A DNA stretch of 64,000 nt from Agrocybe praecox (Eukaryota > Basidiomycota > Agaricomycetes > Agaricales > Agrocybaceae): contig OZ024842.1 of assembly GCA_964017145.1 (NCBI GenBank), positions 2,480,001-2,544,000 of the forward strand. Direction: 5' to 3'. Position numbers and translations under genes: made by a program. The notes under the pieces were generated by a model. It searched no databases and was not told the DNA's origin. It saw nothing but the letters and a program-made list of their open reading frames with translations. The stretch's first letter is position 1, and each line of letters opens with the position of its first letter. Of the stretch, positions 1-11,611 are shown in pieces.

Positions 1-60
1 TCTAATTGGTCCGAAAGTAGTGTATTTATTCGCGCTATTCCCTCTCTTTAACTTTCAACA

Positions 61-1435
61 ATGTCCCTTCTCAGATCCTCCTTCCTCTCAAGATCCTTGG
101 CTCGCTCATATGCGACCGTTCAGAATGCTGGAAAAAGGTGATTGGGATGCCTGAACAGCCTGCCTCCAATATCTCACCGTACGTTCTCTCAGTCCCACAG
201 GTGAGTTCAGCTCGACCCACCAACGTGTACAGCGGTATTCAAAAACATAAATTTCTCAAGCCGTCGTCATGTTGAACATGGGTGGCCCTTCGACTGTCAA
301 AGAAACGCACGACTTTTTGAAGAACCTTTTCATGGACGGGGACCTCATTCCGTTGCCTTTCCAGCGATTTCTCGCACCGGTTATTGCCCGTCGACGGACG
401 CCCCAAATCGAGCAGCAATACACTGCTATTGGAGGGGGTTCTCCGATTCTTCGTTATACACAGCTACAGGGTGACGGAATGGCCCAGCTTCTTGATGAGC
501 TACACCCGGAAACGGCCCCGCACAAAGCGTATGTTGCCTTCCGTTACGCCCGGCCACTCACAGAAGTAACCGCGCGGCAAATGAAGGAAGATGGCGTCAA
601 GAGAGCAATTGCATTCACTCAGTATCCCCAGTACAGCTGCAGCACAACTGGAAGCAGTCTGAACGAGTTGTATCGTAAAAGAAAGGAAACTGGTCTGGAC
701 GGCATCGAATGGAGCGTCATCGACCGATGGGGTACTCACCCAGGCTTTATTGAGGTGTGTAATTGAAAAAATAAAAAGGTTTTAAACTATTGTCTCAAGA
801 GCGATGGTTTAGGCTGTTTCTCAAAATATCGAAGCTGCTCTGGCCAAATTCCCGGTCGACAAGCGCTCAGAAACAGTGCTCTTATTTTCGGCCCACTCTT
901 TGCCCATGTCTGTGGTGAACCGCGGAGATCCATATGTACTAGAAGTGTCTGCTTCTGTGGCAGCTGTTATGAAACGATTGGGGCATTCCAATCCATACCG
1001 TCTCGTGTGGCAATCGCAGGTCGGGCCATCAGCGTGGATGGGGATGCAGACGGGTGAAGCTTTGAAGGGCCTTGCTCGACTGGGCAAGAAGCAAGTTGTG
1101 CTTGTTCCTATTGCGTTTACGAGCGACCACATTGAGACGCTATATGAACTGGACCTGGAATACGCGAAGGAGGCCCGCGAGGTAGGTTATCAGTATACAG
1201 ATCTGTTTCATTTGCTGATTTTTGGATGCAGCATGGGATTGAAGTGCATCGAGCAGAGTCGCTGAACGACTCTCCAGTATTTATTCGGGCATTGGCGGAC
1301 ATTGCAGCAGAGCATCTCCGGGAATGTGGTGAGGGAAAGGGACCCACAAGTCTACAAATGGGCCTGAGGTGTCCTGGGTGCACGAACGACACGTGTGGAC
1401 AACAGAAAGCTTGGTTCAAGCGAGGAGGAAGATAG
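61..1435 (+). CDS. HEM15: Ferrochelatase, mitochondrial (protoheme ferro-lyase)
   Basis: Inserts ferrous iron into protoporphyrin IX, the last step of heme synthesis, on the matrix side of the inner mitochondrial membrane. The ATG at 61 opens an Arg/Ser-rich presequence ([19 protein letters not shown]). The main exons carry LNMGGPSTV, the [12 protein letters not shown] segment and the ferrochelatase signature [11 protein letters not shown] with its catalytic-region His. The C-terminus has CPGCTNDTC, matching the cysteine trio that binds a [2Fe-2S] cluster in animal and many fungal ferrochelatases. Joining exon 1 (to 137) to the exon at 261 in frame appears to need an 8-nt microexon at 193-200, giving [14 protein letters not shown]. 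Further introns lie near 755-812 and 1181-1232. Stop TAG at 1435. The family assignment is secure; the microexon is inferred. Confidence 0.95.
193..200 (+). other. HEM15: Putative 8-nt microexon of ferrochelatase
   Basis: Between introns 138-192 (gtgatt...ctcag) and 201-260 (gtgagt...tcaag) sit the eight bases TCCCACAG. Exon 1 ends in phase 2 (gga aaa ag). Adding these eight bases gives ag-t ccc aca g-cc gtc gtc atg, which reads into the conserved VVMLNMGG block without a stop. Skipping it would join ag to cc and shift the frame. This is a reading-frame argument, with no transcript behind it. Confidence 0.6.
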
Positions 1436-1553
1436 AAATAGTATTGCGGCCGCCGCGGTGTAAGTAAGTAGGAGATTAGGTCAGCTATGTAGTAAATAGA
1501 TTGTAAGGACTTTTAACAGAGAAAGCTATGCTTGCACTCACTCCCCGACTATC

Positions 1554-3457
1554 ATGCCATCCACCACTGTAATTTCTGCTCCTGGAAAGGTTCTCGTCGC
1601 TGGCGGATATCTCGTCCTTGACCCTGCTTTCTCCGGCGTCGTCGTTTCTACTTCTTCTCGTTTCTACACTGCCATCCGCGACGACAACGCTCTTGACCCT
1701 TTCACCTTACGCGTCCGATCTCCTCAATTCATTGATGCAACTTGGTCTTATTCTGCTGCGATAGAGCCTTCCGTTCTACTCGAACCAGCCGTCCAAAAGT
1801 CCGTGATTTCATAATTCAACAAAAGGTAGCTGATTCCTCCTCACAGCACAAGCAAGAATAAATTCGTCCATCTTGCTCTCCAACACTCAATCGCTCTCGC
1901 TGTCGAAATCAAGGGCCCAGCTGCTGTTCGAGAGGCACTGTCTTCAGGTCTTGATATCACAATTGTTGGTGGAAACGATTTCTATTCCCAGCGCGCAAAG
2001 GTTCGTCCTTAGACCGTAGATTCTTGATGATGAACTGGACACGTTCTATAGCTCGAAGAACTAGGTCTTCCCAGAACGATCCTCTCGCTCTCAAGCATCC
2101 CTCCATTTTGTCCCACAGGTGTCCGTCTCTCCGATGTTCACAAAACCGGTCTAGGTTCCTCGGCTGCCCTCATCACCTCTCTCACTTCCGCCTTACTCGT
2201 CCACCTCTCCGCCATTCCGAAGGAGACCCTCGCATCAGATGATATCACTGACGGTCGCCGCCTGGCCCACAACCTCGCTCAATTTGTCCATTGCGTCGCC
2301 CAGGGAAAAGTTGGCAGCGGTTTCGATGTCTCTGCGGCCGTTTTTGGAAGCCATCTGTACACGCGCTTCGATCCATCTGTCATTCAGGACTTGATGGGCG
2401 AGAGTACTGTATGTTTTACTTTTTGATACTGAATGCAGACAGACACTCACAAGGCTCTACTAGCCAAAACTATACACTGTCCTGTCACCTTCTAATGAAT
2501 CCTGGAACTATCATATCGGACAATTCAAACTACCGCCATATACCCGAATCATGCTCGCTGATGTAGATGCAGGAAGTGATACCCCTTCTCTCGTAGGAAA
2601 AGTACTGAAATGGCGTAAGGATAAGAAAGCTGAAGGCAAGTTCTAAACCAATGATCCTCGGTGTAGACTTTTCTTTTCTAATCACGTTTAACTCGTTTAT
2701 TTATAGCCGACAGCCTCTGGGCCCACCTTGACCAGGTCAATCAATCACTCGCACAGACGCTCTTACAATTGTCAAAACTCTACGATCGCGACCCTAAAAA
2801 TTATAAGACTGCTATTAAATATATCGCCTCGCTCCAGCCTACCCAGGTATATATGAATGCATCTGCGTAAAAAGCCGCAGCACTGATCATTCTATCCAGT
2901 GGATAGCGAATCCCTCACAACCTCAAGAGGAAGTTCCAATTGTACAAGCTTTCTATGAAGCACACTGCTTGTCGCAGGTACGAAGATTTACTTTTTGATG
3001 ATAACGACTAGACCTTCAGGGCTCATGTGGCGTGCTTTTGATACATGAAGGAAATCCGCACGCAGATGAGGCAAATGGGAACTCTATCAGGCGTACCCAT
3101 CGAGCCAGTGGAACAGACAAGGCTACTAGATACTTGTGTTTCCCTAGCAGGCGTCATTGGGGGAGGAGTTCCGGGTGGTAAGGAGTTTTTTCATGATCAC
3201 CGTACAGGCCCGATTTTCTAAAATCTTCTTTTTTTTTGTCCTGAAAAGCCGGAGGTTACGATGCCATTTGGCTTCTCGTCTGCGACCCAGCTTGTTGCAA
3301 GCCTGATCAAACCCCCCTCAATCGCGTCGAGCATATCTGGAGCAATTACAAGGAACTCAGTGTTTCCCCTCTCTCTTCCAAAGAAAGTCTCGCTAAAGGC
3401 ATTCGACTTGAGGCGGTGGACGACATTCCGGGTCTGGCGGATGTTATCGCGACCTGA
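1554..3457 (+). CDS. ERG8: Phosphomevalonate kinase (GHMP family)
   Basis: Phosphorylates mevalonate-5-phosphate in the mevalonate pathway that feeds ergosterol and other isoprenoids. The N-terminus has the GHMP start SAPGKVLVAGGYLVLDP. The ATP-binding loop KTGLGSSAALITSL lies near 2127-2170, and the conserved VGSGFDVSAAVFGS stretch near 2308-2345. The C-terminal exon reads VCDPACCKPDQ and ends ...DIPGLADVIAT with the stop TGA at 3457. At least seven short introns interrupt it, so most exons are small. It lies 118 bp downstream of ferrochelatase on the same strand; the two are in different pathways and there is no sign of co-regulation. ERG8 itself, rather than mevalonate kinase, is indicated by the GGYLVLDP start. 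Confidence 0.92.
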
Positions 3458-3622
3458 GTATCTCTTCCTTCCGGGAAAATTGGCATGAGCTATTACTGGT
3501 TTACAGTATATCCTGTGCATCCTATGTACAAATGGTCCGTCTTGATCTTAGAGTAGATAATTATACGATAAACTAGAGTCCGGAGTCAACAAACTAATCA
3601 TCATCTATTACCCCACCTTTTT

Positions 3623-5826
3623 TTACATGCATATCTTGGGCGCTCCTTCTGGCGTCCAGGACTTGGCGAGCGCTAGGTAGAGGGATATTGACATCACAGA
3701 AATGCCAAAGGCCACACAGACAACCGCGGGTAATTTTGTTCGGCTATACCATGGCAGCTTTTTGTCCACGAGCTTGTAGTAACATGCAGCAGGGAAAATA
3801 AACGCCAATGTTGTTGCCGATACACCACCTGTGATTTCGAGCATAACCCCGAGATCACAAGTTATCAATGCCACTAAATTGAAAGAGAAGATGAGCAAAG
3901 GTGGATAATCCTTCCTAATGAATGGCGTACCAAGCATCGATGCAAATAAGATAGTTGTGGTGAAGAACAAGTGCCTTTGTGGGCTGAACGATTCATGGGA
4001 AAAGAAGAACTGCTCGATAACCTATAAAAATAGATCGACCATCAGCAAAATTCGAGAATTTTAAAAATCCTGAGGGCAAGGACTATCTCTGCACTATTGA
4101 TGCTTACTTCTCTGCATACAAATAGCTCCAACGGTAGTGTGGTAAACATGTTGAGGCCAAAAGAGAACCGGGCGACGTTTATTAATGTGTCGTCCTAGAA
4201 TAAAAGAGGGCTCGATAAGAACGGATAGAAAAAGGCAATTAACAGTATGACACCGCCGTTAGTCACGCACTTTGGGGAAGTTATTCAATATGTTGCCTTG
4301 CGTTTTGTCGGTAAACACAATATACGCCGAAATGGCGAGAGTCATGCATGACACGAGGGATACAAATGTCGATATATGAGTTACTTTGGAAAATCTATCC
4401 AATGTTGGGGTACGTAGGCTTCCGTATATCAAAAGTGAATTGTGATGGCATACTGCAGTAAGCGTGTTAGACGGGGAAAGAAAATTGTATTGAGTAGAGC
4501 TCACCAAAAGCAAAGCTGATAACGCCGATAGCTTGGAATATGCCTGGCTCAATGATCGAGAACTTGCCTTCTTGCTTGCCTTTCAGGTTTGCTGGAACGT
4601 GGGGTCCTTCGACAAAGACAGAGATGACGATAATGAGCATGCCTACAAGTGCAAGGCCAGAAGCACGGGCAAGTTTATGGATGTCGCGATATAGCGACAG
4701 TGGATAGGAGAAACAGATGGTACAGAAGGCAATTATGAATTGCCGGTTGGTGAATAATTTCAAAACGGGTATTGTATACAGGTTTGGGAATACGGATCGA
4801 ACGACCTGAGGGAGGGTATCACCTATGATGATGCCAAAAGCGCACATACCTGCCCGATGTTAAACGCGGTGTGATTGCAACGAACGGAGGCTACTCACCA
4901 CCAAAGGCGAAAGCAAATTGAAAGAAAGAAACGGCTGCTCGACCGCTAGAGCCAAAACAATGCGTCATGATATCTATGTAGGAGTGTCCTCCGCTCAATT
5001 TGGCGTTGACGACTATCAGGCGGATAGTCCAGTCAGTCACACCGCATAGAACGACGAGGAGAATGAGACCGGTGAAGAAACCGGCTTGACGAATAGCATA
5101 AGGCAGACCTAGTCGAGGGAAACATAATTAGACTAGGACGTCTAGGAAGGCAAGCGACAGCAGTCCCTACCAATAATACCTAAATTGAATGAGTATTGGC
5201 TAACATGAAGAAGATGCTAACAACGGACCTGCTCCCAGAATAGAATTAGCCATGTTAGCTACGGAGTCGAGCATGCCGCCCCCTGCAGTCCGCTTTGCAG
5301 CTATCTCGTCCAAGTCGAGGTGCTCCTGATCGGCCGTGCCTCTATTTCTATTGGACCCATGCATCGGTAGTGACGCGTCGACACTCCTCCGAGAGGCTGA
5401 TGATTCGAAAAGGCCTACCAAGAGCGGCATGGTCTGACTATTCCTGCTCCTCGACGCAAGACGAGCGCTATTGAGTTCGTCCATAGCCTCTTCATCGAGC
5501 TCGTCCGAGTCCTGCTCAAACTCTACCAAAAGATGTCATGATAATTCTTGAGATAATACGTGGCGCAACATACGTGCTTCCCGACTGGACGTTGTTGATC
5601 GAAGCGGTGGTGCGATGAGCTGAACATCTTCGTTGAAGGTAACTGAATGAGTGCCTCGAGCAGTTTTGGGCGTTACGAGAGCGCTGGTGCCTTCCAGGTC
5701 GTCGTCAAGATCATGGCCCGCATTGAACAGCGTATTCGAATCGAGATCTTCCCGAGAATTGAGAAGTGGCTGTCGGTACTCTGATTCAGAGGCACCATTC
5801 TGTTTGGATTGCTTGAACATTCCCAA
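3623..5826 (-). CDS. Vacuolar amino acid transporter, AVT2/SLC38-like
   Basis: Member of the amino acid/auxin permease family that moves amino acids across the vacuolar or plasma membrane with protons. The protein starts at 5826 (MGMFKQSKQNG) with about 200 hydrophilic, acidic, Ser-rich residues. This is followed at about 5280-5215 by the family hallmark SVANMANSILGAG at the start of TM1. Several exons then encode roughly ten to eleven hydrophobic segments, including FAFGGMCAFGIIIGDTLPQV near 4890-4790 and LEITGGVSATTLAFIFPA near 3840-3800. It ends at 3623 after LAKSWTPEGAPKICM. The LGAG/IIGLPYA arrangement is closest to yeast Avt2 and the S. pombe homologs. Substrate and exact membrane cannot be read from the sequence. 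Confidence 0.88.
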
Positions 5827-6228
5827 GTAGGTCTTTTAGCAGGTCATCTATGATTTTGCAAAGAAAAGAGTGGGATATTGTCGTCGAGAGTCGAGACTGG
5901 ATAATGAAAGTTATGTGTTAACCAGGAAGCGAATACTACTACGTGCACGATATAATGAGCACAGCCACATGACATAGTCACTCGGGGCAGAACTCTGATA
6001 CGTAAACAACTTGAGCTCTGAAATTAAACTCGCAAACCTGGTTTTCTCTAACAAACAAGCACAGATACAAGGACTCTCGTGTTCTCTTCTCCAGTAAAAA
6101 CACTTGCGATTCTGAAAGAATTCCAACCGTCGGATTCTAAAGATATACATATTAGGTAATGTGCGATCATATAAAAGGACAAGAGAAAGTCGCAAGACAT
6201 TCTCTCTCGTTAACGACGCTGGTCCGCC
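5827..6228. other. Divergent intergenic region (AVT2-like / PL14 lyase)
   Basis: About 400 bases separating two divergently read start codons. I see no coding exon or RNA gene. The only clear element is a TATA box close to the lyase start (separate entry). Confidence 0.6.
6170..6178 (+). promoter_or_regulatory. TATA box of the PL14 lyase gene
   Basis: TATAAAAGG at 6170-6178, about 50 bp before the ATG at 6229. It matches the canonical TATA consensus, which is uncommon near the other starts in this window and suits a strongly inducible secreted enzyme. Location and match are visible; activity is inferred. Confidence 0.5.
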
Positions 6229-7448
6229 ATGTATTCTTCAAGATATCTGTTTCTCTTTTCGCCCGCCTTATGGAGTTTCGCCTCAGCTGCAACTCGCCTT
6301 ACACCAGAAGCCATTGCCAGCCAATTCAGTCTAACCACAAGTACATCTCTCCCCTTCCCAACCGCAACGCAGTCTTCCGCCGATACCGAAAATCTTCTTG
6401 TCGCCAATTGGGGCCTCGGAAAGGGACGTGTACAGGATGGACCCAGCAATCTCGCTTTTGTCAATGATCCTTTTCCAAATAACCCAATAGCTGGCGTGGA
6501 TCCGTCAACCATTGGTACAGGCCCAGCATTGCAGGTGACATACCCGGAAGGCAGTTTCTCGCACGATACTGGAGGCGCCCAGTTCTATTCACTATGGAAC
6601 ACCACTGATAACTCGAGTTTCAACTCGATGATGGTCTCATACGAGCTCGCCTTTGGAGATGGATTTGACTGGGTGAAGGGCGGGAAACTTCCTGGACTGA
6701 GAGGGGGGTTGAATTCGACGGGATGCAGTGGTGGCAACGAGGCGACGGGCCTGGACTGCTTCAGCGCGAGGCTCATGTGGCGGAAGAATGGAGCTGGAGA
6801 GAGTGAGCCGTTGAAGTCGTCCATCTCCGCCGTGTGTACAATTACTCACTTCTCTCTTTTCTGCGATTAGTTTATGCTTACATTCCTACCCCCAACAACC
6901 TTTGCTCCGAAAAGTCTATCACTTGTAATTCGGATTTCGGTGTTTCCGTCGAGCGAAATAGCTTTTCATTTGTTAGTGGACAGTAAGGATTCATTTCTTT
7001 CTGTCTCTTGTCTCTTATCCAATGACGCTGAATAGATGGCTACGCGTTACTCTGGTCGTGCAACTAAACAACCCGCCGAACGTGGCTAATGGCCAGATGT
7101 CATTATAGCGAGTCTTCCCTCAGTTCTATTTCCGTGCAATCATTAACCACGCCGCGCAGCTTCAATGACCTCCTTGCAGCCAATCAACAAGGGTTACAGA
7201 TTCGTGCTGCGAACGATGTTGCCGCAAACGGCTTCTACTTTTCGACTTTCTTTGGAGGATCTGACACGAGTTGGGCCACACCAGTCACCACGCACACATA
7301 CTTCCGTAACGTGAGACTATGGGGCAGCAGTTCACCGTCTAACCTGACGGGAGCGATTGTGAATAGTGGATCGTACGTTTCGCGGTCTTCCGTGACCTTG
7401 ATTTTCACGCTCCTCGCAATCGTCGCTGGTTCATTATTATGTGTATGA
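6229..7448 (+). CDS. Secreted polysaccharide lyase family 14 protein, probably GPI-anchored
   Basis: Fungal PL14 proteins are predicted uronic-acid polysaccharide lyases acting outside the cell. A signal peptide begins at 6229 (MYSSRYLFLFSPALWSFASA). The core has the PL14 block GFDWVKGGKLPGLRGG near 6660-6708, preceded by VSYELAFGDG and followed by a Cys-bearing insertion and ARLMWRKNG. Later exons carry AANGFYFSTFFGG and an FRNVRLWGS strand typical of the jelly-roll end. The last ~30 residues are a Ser-rich linker and hydrophobic tail ending SLLCV, as in GPI-anchored fungal wall enzymes. Introns fall near 6832-6870, 6984-7035 and 7085-7137. Substrate (glucuronan, alginate-like or wall glucuronic polymer) is unknown. 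Confidence 0.85.
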
Positions 7449-7737
7449 AAGGGAACTTTTTTGTCTGTATTCTTATTTTATTTGCGCTGATACCCCCCGG
7501 GATGTACATGGTACACGGACCCCTTTATATTTTAAAACTACCCCCACGATCATTACAATTTTGAATAATATCTTTACTGTATCTACAGTGACCAACAAGA
7601 CTCGCTTGATTGGATCCAAGGCCGCAGGCGATATGATGATCTAATCTTATTTCTTTTCGCGGATTCTAAATTTAGGGGGCCGCGAATTAATTTTCGATGA
7701 TGTATAAGCAGTCCTTTCTGACCCTACCACCACCTCT

Positions 7738-9536
7738 ATGGCATTTTCTGGTGCTCTCGTGCGTCTTTGCCACTTTATTAACAGGAGTTATCGATGGAAG
7801 AATGACTGGATTGTCCACAGACGCTTACGGACCTCAATGACTTCATTACGCCGGCACAGGCTTGCATAAAGCCTGTCGAACAGAAGGATCCTCCACCAGA
7901 GGAGAAGGAACCCGGAGCAGCATCGGTACGTCCCTTTTGTGTATATGTCTGAGTTACACTAACAAGCTTGCAGACAGAGATCATGATAGATTCGAGTGGA
8001 GCATATTATGAAGTTTCGAATACGACGGGTCCAGTAGCGCCCACCTCAAACAAGAAGCTGGCTCAGGCGCAAATCAGTCTGAATGACTGCTTGGCATGCA
8101 GGTGCGTGTAATTCCGTGGTATGATAATGTAAGTTTATGCTCATAAGTATATCCAATCTCACAGCGGTTGTATCACCTCTGCAGAATCGGTGCTCATCAC
8201 ACTCCAATCACACACCGAAGTCCTCAATTTCCTGGCGGAGAACGTACAGCTACCACCAGACCAGCGCAAGATTGCCGTCGTCTCGATCGCACCCCAGTCA
8301 CTTGCCTCGCTTGCGGCCTCGCTCCCTTCGACGTCGTCATCGTCTCCCGACGAATTAATAACGCTCCATGAAGTTCTGCAGAGAGTCAAGGCATTCTGCA
8401 AGGACGTGCTCGGGTTCGACCACGTCTATGATACGACATACGCACGGGAGCTGGCGTTGAAGGAACATTTGAAAGAGTTCTTGGAACGCAGAGAAGCAGA
8501 CGCGCGGGGTGAGGAGGGACAGTTGCCTATGCTGGCCAGCGCTTGCCCCGGATGGATATGTTATGCGGAAAAGGCACACGCGGAGATGCTGCCTTTTATC
8601 GCGAAGACGAAGAGCCCGCAACAGGTTATGGGAACGTTGGTGAAGACGTGGTTAGGACCGAAATGGGGCCGAACGTAAGCTTGCTTCTTCTTCTTCTTAT
8701 TGACCCGGGGTTTACTCATTCATTATTGCAGCCCGGATGGGGTGTATCATGTCACTGTGATGCCATGCTATGATAAGAAGTTAGAAGCATCACGGAAAGA
8801 CTTTTACGATGAGATCTACGCGACGCGAGATGTAGATTGTGTGATCACGACTGGGGAACTGGAGTTGATGATGCAGGAGAAGGGCTGGGATTTGTCGGCG
8901 GCCGTAGTAGGGACACCGGGGCGCCTGATTGATGGGAGAGAGGAAGAGACATATGTCCCGGAGCTGGTTGTGCAACATGGAGGGACGTCTTCCGGATCTT
9001 ACCTGCAATCGATTATCAAACACCTGAAAGAAGAATCTCGGACGGAACTGGGAGTGTCGGTGAAGATGATACGCAATGCTGATTATGAAGAGTACACGAT
9101 TACAGAGGGGGAGAAAGTTGTGTTCAAAGGGGCCAAGTGCTACGGATTCCGGAATTTGCAGAATGTGGTGCGAAAGGTTGGGAAAGAAAGAGGAGTGCGG
9201 ACTGGAATAGGAGCAGCAGGGCGTATGGTTGGAGGAAGAACGACGGGGATTAAGAAGGAGAATAAAAAATACGATTATGTGGAAGTTATGGCCTGTCCTG
9301 GAGGATGCGTGAATGGAGGAGGACAGTTGAAGGCAATGGAAGGAGACAAGACAGACTGGGGAGATGGAATGCCGAGCGGTAAATGGGGGAACAAAGAGTG
9401 GACAGGCAAAGTAGAAGAGGCGTACTGGCGGAATGGGAAGGGGGATGAGAAATACAAAGAGATATCGTTGAAGGGTCTGCGGACTGAATACAGAGCAGTA
9501 GAAAGCGATGTAATAGGTCTCGCTGTGAAATGGTAG
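7738..9536 (+). CDS. NAR1: Cytosolic Fe-S cluster assembly factor Nar1 (iron-only hydrogenase-like)
   Basis: Nar1 bridges early and late steps of the cytosolic iron-sulfur assembly machinery and itself holds two [4Fe-4S] clusters. A short first exon (MAFSGAL, 7738-7758) splices to TLTDLNDFITPAQACIKPVE, the diagnostic Nar1 N-terminus with its first cluster Cys. The CxxCxxC part is in SLNDCLACSGC, split by an intron near 8102-8164. Hydrogenase-like motifs follow: ASACPGWICYAEKAH (about 8536-8580), VMPCYDKKLEASR after an intron near 8676-8731, and VMACPGGCVNGGGQL (about 9286-9330), giving the second cluster's four Cys. The stop at 9536 lies only five bases from the stop of the convergent small gene at 9542. 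The intron around 8685 contains a short TTC repeat. Confidence 0.96.
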
Positions 9537-9541
9537 TCCGA

Positions 9542-9871
9542 CTATTTGCCCCGATGTCGTGCACCGTGCCCTCTGAACCAGTACTCGCATTCAGGGCAAA
9601 AGTCTGGATTCCGCTCAGTAATCGTCTCACTCGCATCCGGGTCAAAATACTATATCAACTATCAGTATATTTTACTTGTACAATTTATTATACCTACCTT
9701 TTTGCACTCTGCACACGCTGGGCATCTGTTGGGCGGATGCTTGATAGAGTTTGTGCACCATCTGTTCATGCAATCCACTTTCGAGACCTTGCGCGTCTAT
9801 TGGGTGATTAGTAAGAACAGAAACAATAATTAAAAGAGACGCACAATAATATAATGGCCGCAGCCATGCAT
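9542..9871 (-). CDS. Small Cys-rich (zinc-ribbon-like) protein, unknown function
   Basis: I do not recognise a named family. Three exons on the minus strand (9871-9845, 9796-9698, 9649-9542), with introns starting gtgcgt and gtaggt and ending in AG, join to a 77-residue protein. It starts MHGCGHYII and ends YWFRGHGARHRGK. Eight cysteines are visible: one in MHGCGH, one in VDCMN, one in WCTNS, three in CPACAECKK and two in FCPECEYW. These suggest one or two bound zinc ions. Keeping one reading frame through both introns with CxxC pairs in every exon argues strongly that this is a real gene. It faces NAR1 tail to tail with five bases between the stop codons. An exon upstream of 9871 is possible, since a TTTTCAG lies nearby. 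Confidence 0.7.
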
Positions 9872-10024
9872 GGTCCCCTCGCTGAAAAGAACAGTGAGCA
9901 GAGGAATATAAAGAAAAGAAGAGGACAGACGTATGTAGACGACACATGATATTGAATCTGGGCAAATTCGATTCCGACACGGCGGCTCTTTATAGATTTC
10001 CAAACAAGCCACGCTTCTCATCTC

Positions 10025-11230
10025 ATGTCCACCACTCGGTCTCGTACTGGTCTCTTTCTCTCATACCGCGACTCAACAGCAAGAGCAGACGAAGAACACC
10101 ACCGTCTCATAAACCACGTCGAGATTCATGTCCCCCCTCAATGGTCTATATTTCTGCTATCAGCTCTCTCTATTTCCTAATCTTCTTCTAGGGTCGATGT
10201 TTCCGACGAGGTCGAGCGTCTTCTTGCCGATACACAAGCCAACAGTATGTTTTATTTTATTTCATTTATTATTTCTACAACTCTCTTTCTAGTAAATGCT
10301 CTCGACAAGCTCCATGCAAAACATGTCCTACCCGGCTTCTCTGACAGGTCACAGGAAGAGCGCGATATAGAACATCTCACTACTCAAATTACCAAAGTAA
10401 TCCGATTCCGTCCTCCTCGCCCCACACTCATGGCTCACATAGTCATAGGACTTTCGCAGGTGCCAGGGCCTCATACAGCGCATACCCAATGTCTTCCCTC
10501 CCAATTCGCAACAGAGCTCTCACGAGACTCGCGCCGGCAAGAATGTCCAACGAGGTCTCGCAGCAAAAGTCCAAGATCTATCCGCAACCTTTCGCAAAAA
10601 GCAACGCGTATACATGGATAGTATGTCTTCTCCTTCCTTTTCCTCCTTTTATCTTCAATTAATGCGCCGGCTTGGCTTCGATTGATTAGAGCTGCAAGGT
10701 CATGCGACCAAGAATCAAGATCTTCTCCTTGCTTCTGGCGCTATATCTCTCAAAGGCTCCGATGGAATGTCTGCTGTCGATGACGATATTCAAGCAGCAG
10801 TGAGTACTTTAGCTTTATTGGCAACTCTTCTGATCAGTCATATTATTATTAGTCACACACACGACAGCAGTCTCTCGCTCTGGTACATGCCGACTCAACT
10901 CACCAACTCCAAGCCCGAGATAGAGAGCTTACAGAAATCGCTAAATCGATAGCATCTCTCGCCGAGCTATTCAAGGACCTTTCTGTCCTCGTCATCGATC
11001 AAGGTACTCTTCTCGACTCGGTCGAGTATAATATCGAACAAACCGCTGTCCATATGGAAGATGCAGTCCAGGAACTCACCCAGGCAACAAGATATCAAAA
11101 AAGCACTGGGAGGCGGAAATGCATCTTTCTACTGTTACTCATCATCTTTGGCCTCATTGTTGTCCTCATATTCAAGCCAAAGAGACACGTTAGCGTACCA
11201 GTCCCTCCACCTCCAATATCCTCTGCTTGA
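10025..11230 (+). CDS. TLG2: Qa-SNARE, Tlg2/syntaxin-16 type
   Basis: t-SNARE for fusion of endosome-derived vesicles with the trans-Golgi/late Golgi. The start MSTTRSRTGLFLSYRDS at 10025 is the Tlg2/syntaxin-16 N-terminus, whose peptide binds the Sec1 protein Vps45. Joining exons gives HVPPQWVDVSDEVERLL, then the Habc region (LDKLHAKHVLPGFSDR). The SNARE motif has its zero-layer Gln in VLVIDQGTLLDSVEYNIE, near 10990-11040. A basic stretch (GRRKC) precedes a hydrophobic anchor IFLLLLIIFGLIVVLIF, followed by a short Pro-rich tail ending at 11230. About six short introns are present. Identity is supported by both termini and the SNARE helix. Confidence 0.92.
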
Positions 11231-11611
11231 TACCCATACTATGTAATACTACTTGACATTATTATATCTAATTTTAATCATCTGGCCATGATGGTGAAAA
11301 CAGCCCGTGGCGACCGAGAACAGCGCCGTCGCTACGCCGAACGATATCAAGGTTGTAACACAGGCTGAATTTTCTCTCGCATCATTGAGCAGATGCCCCC
11401 TACAGGCAGTCCAAAATTCTCTCTCTTGTCTACGAACGACTCTCAAGTACACCTCGTTGAGCCTAATAGTAATATTGAGGAACATTTTGCGTCGGTTAAA
11501 GGTGGAGTGACTACCGGCACGGCCCCCCCGCTCCACTATCAACACTAACTTTTCTTTGTTGTTATTTTAGGCGACTATTCTTTTCCAAGTTCAGTGAACG
11601 GACGAGATAAC
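11231..11611 (+). other. Intergenic region / probable 5' UTR intron of the MscS gene
   Basis: No convincing coding exon. A pyrimidine-rich stretch ending tgttgttattttag at about 11570 looks like a 3' splice site just before the MscS start codon, so a 5' UTR intron is likely. A C8 run at about 11523-11530 is the only other irregularity. Confidence 0.4.

Noticed and set aside
8790..9590. 266-codon minus-strand frame opposite NAR1
   Set aside because: It is the antisense shadow of a strongly supported NAR1 exon and contains no recognisable domain.
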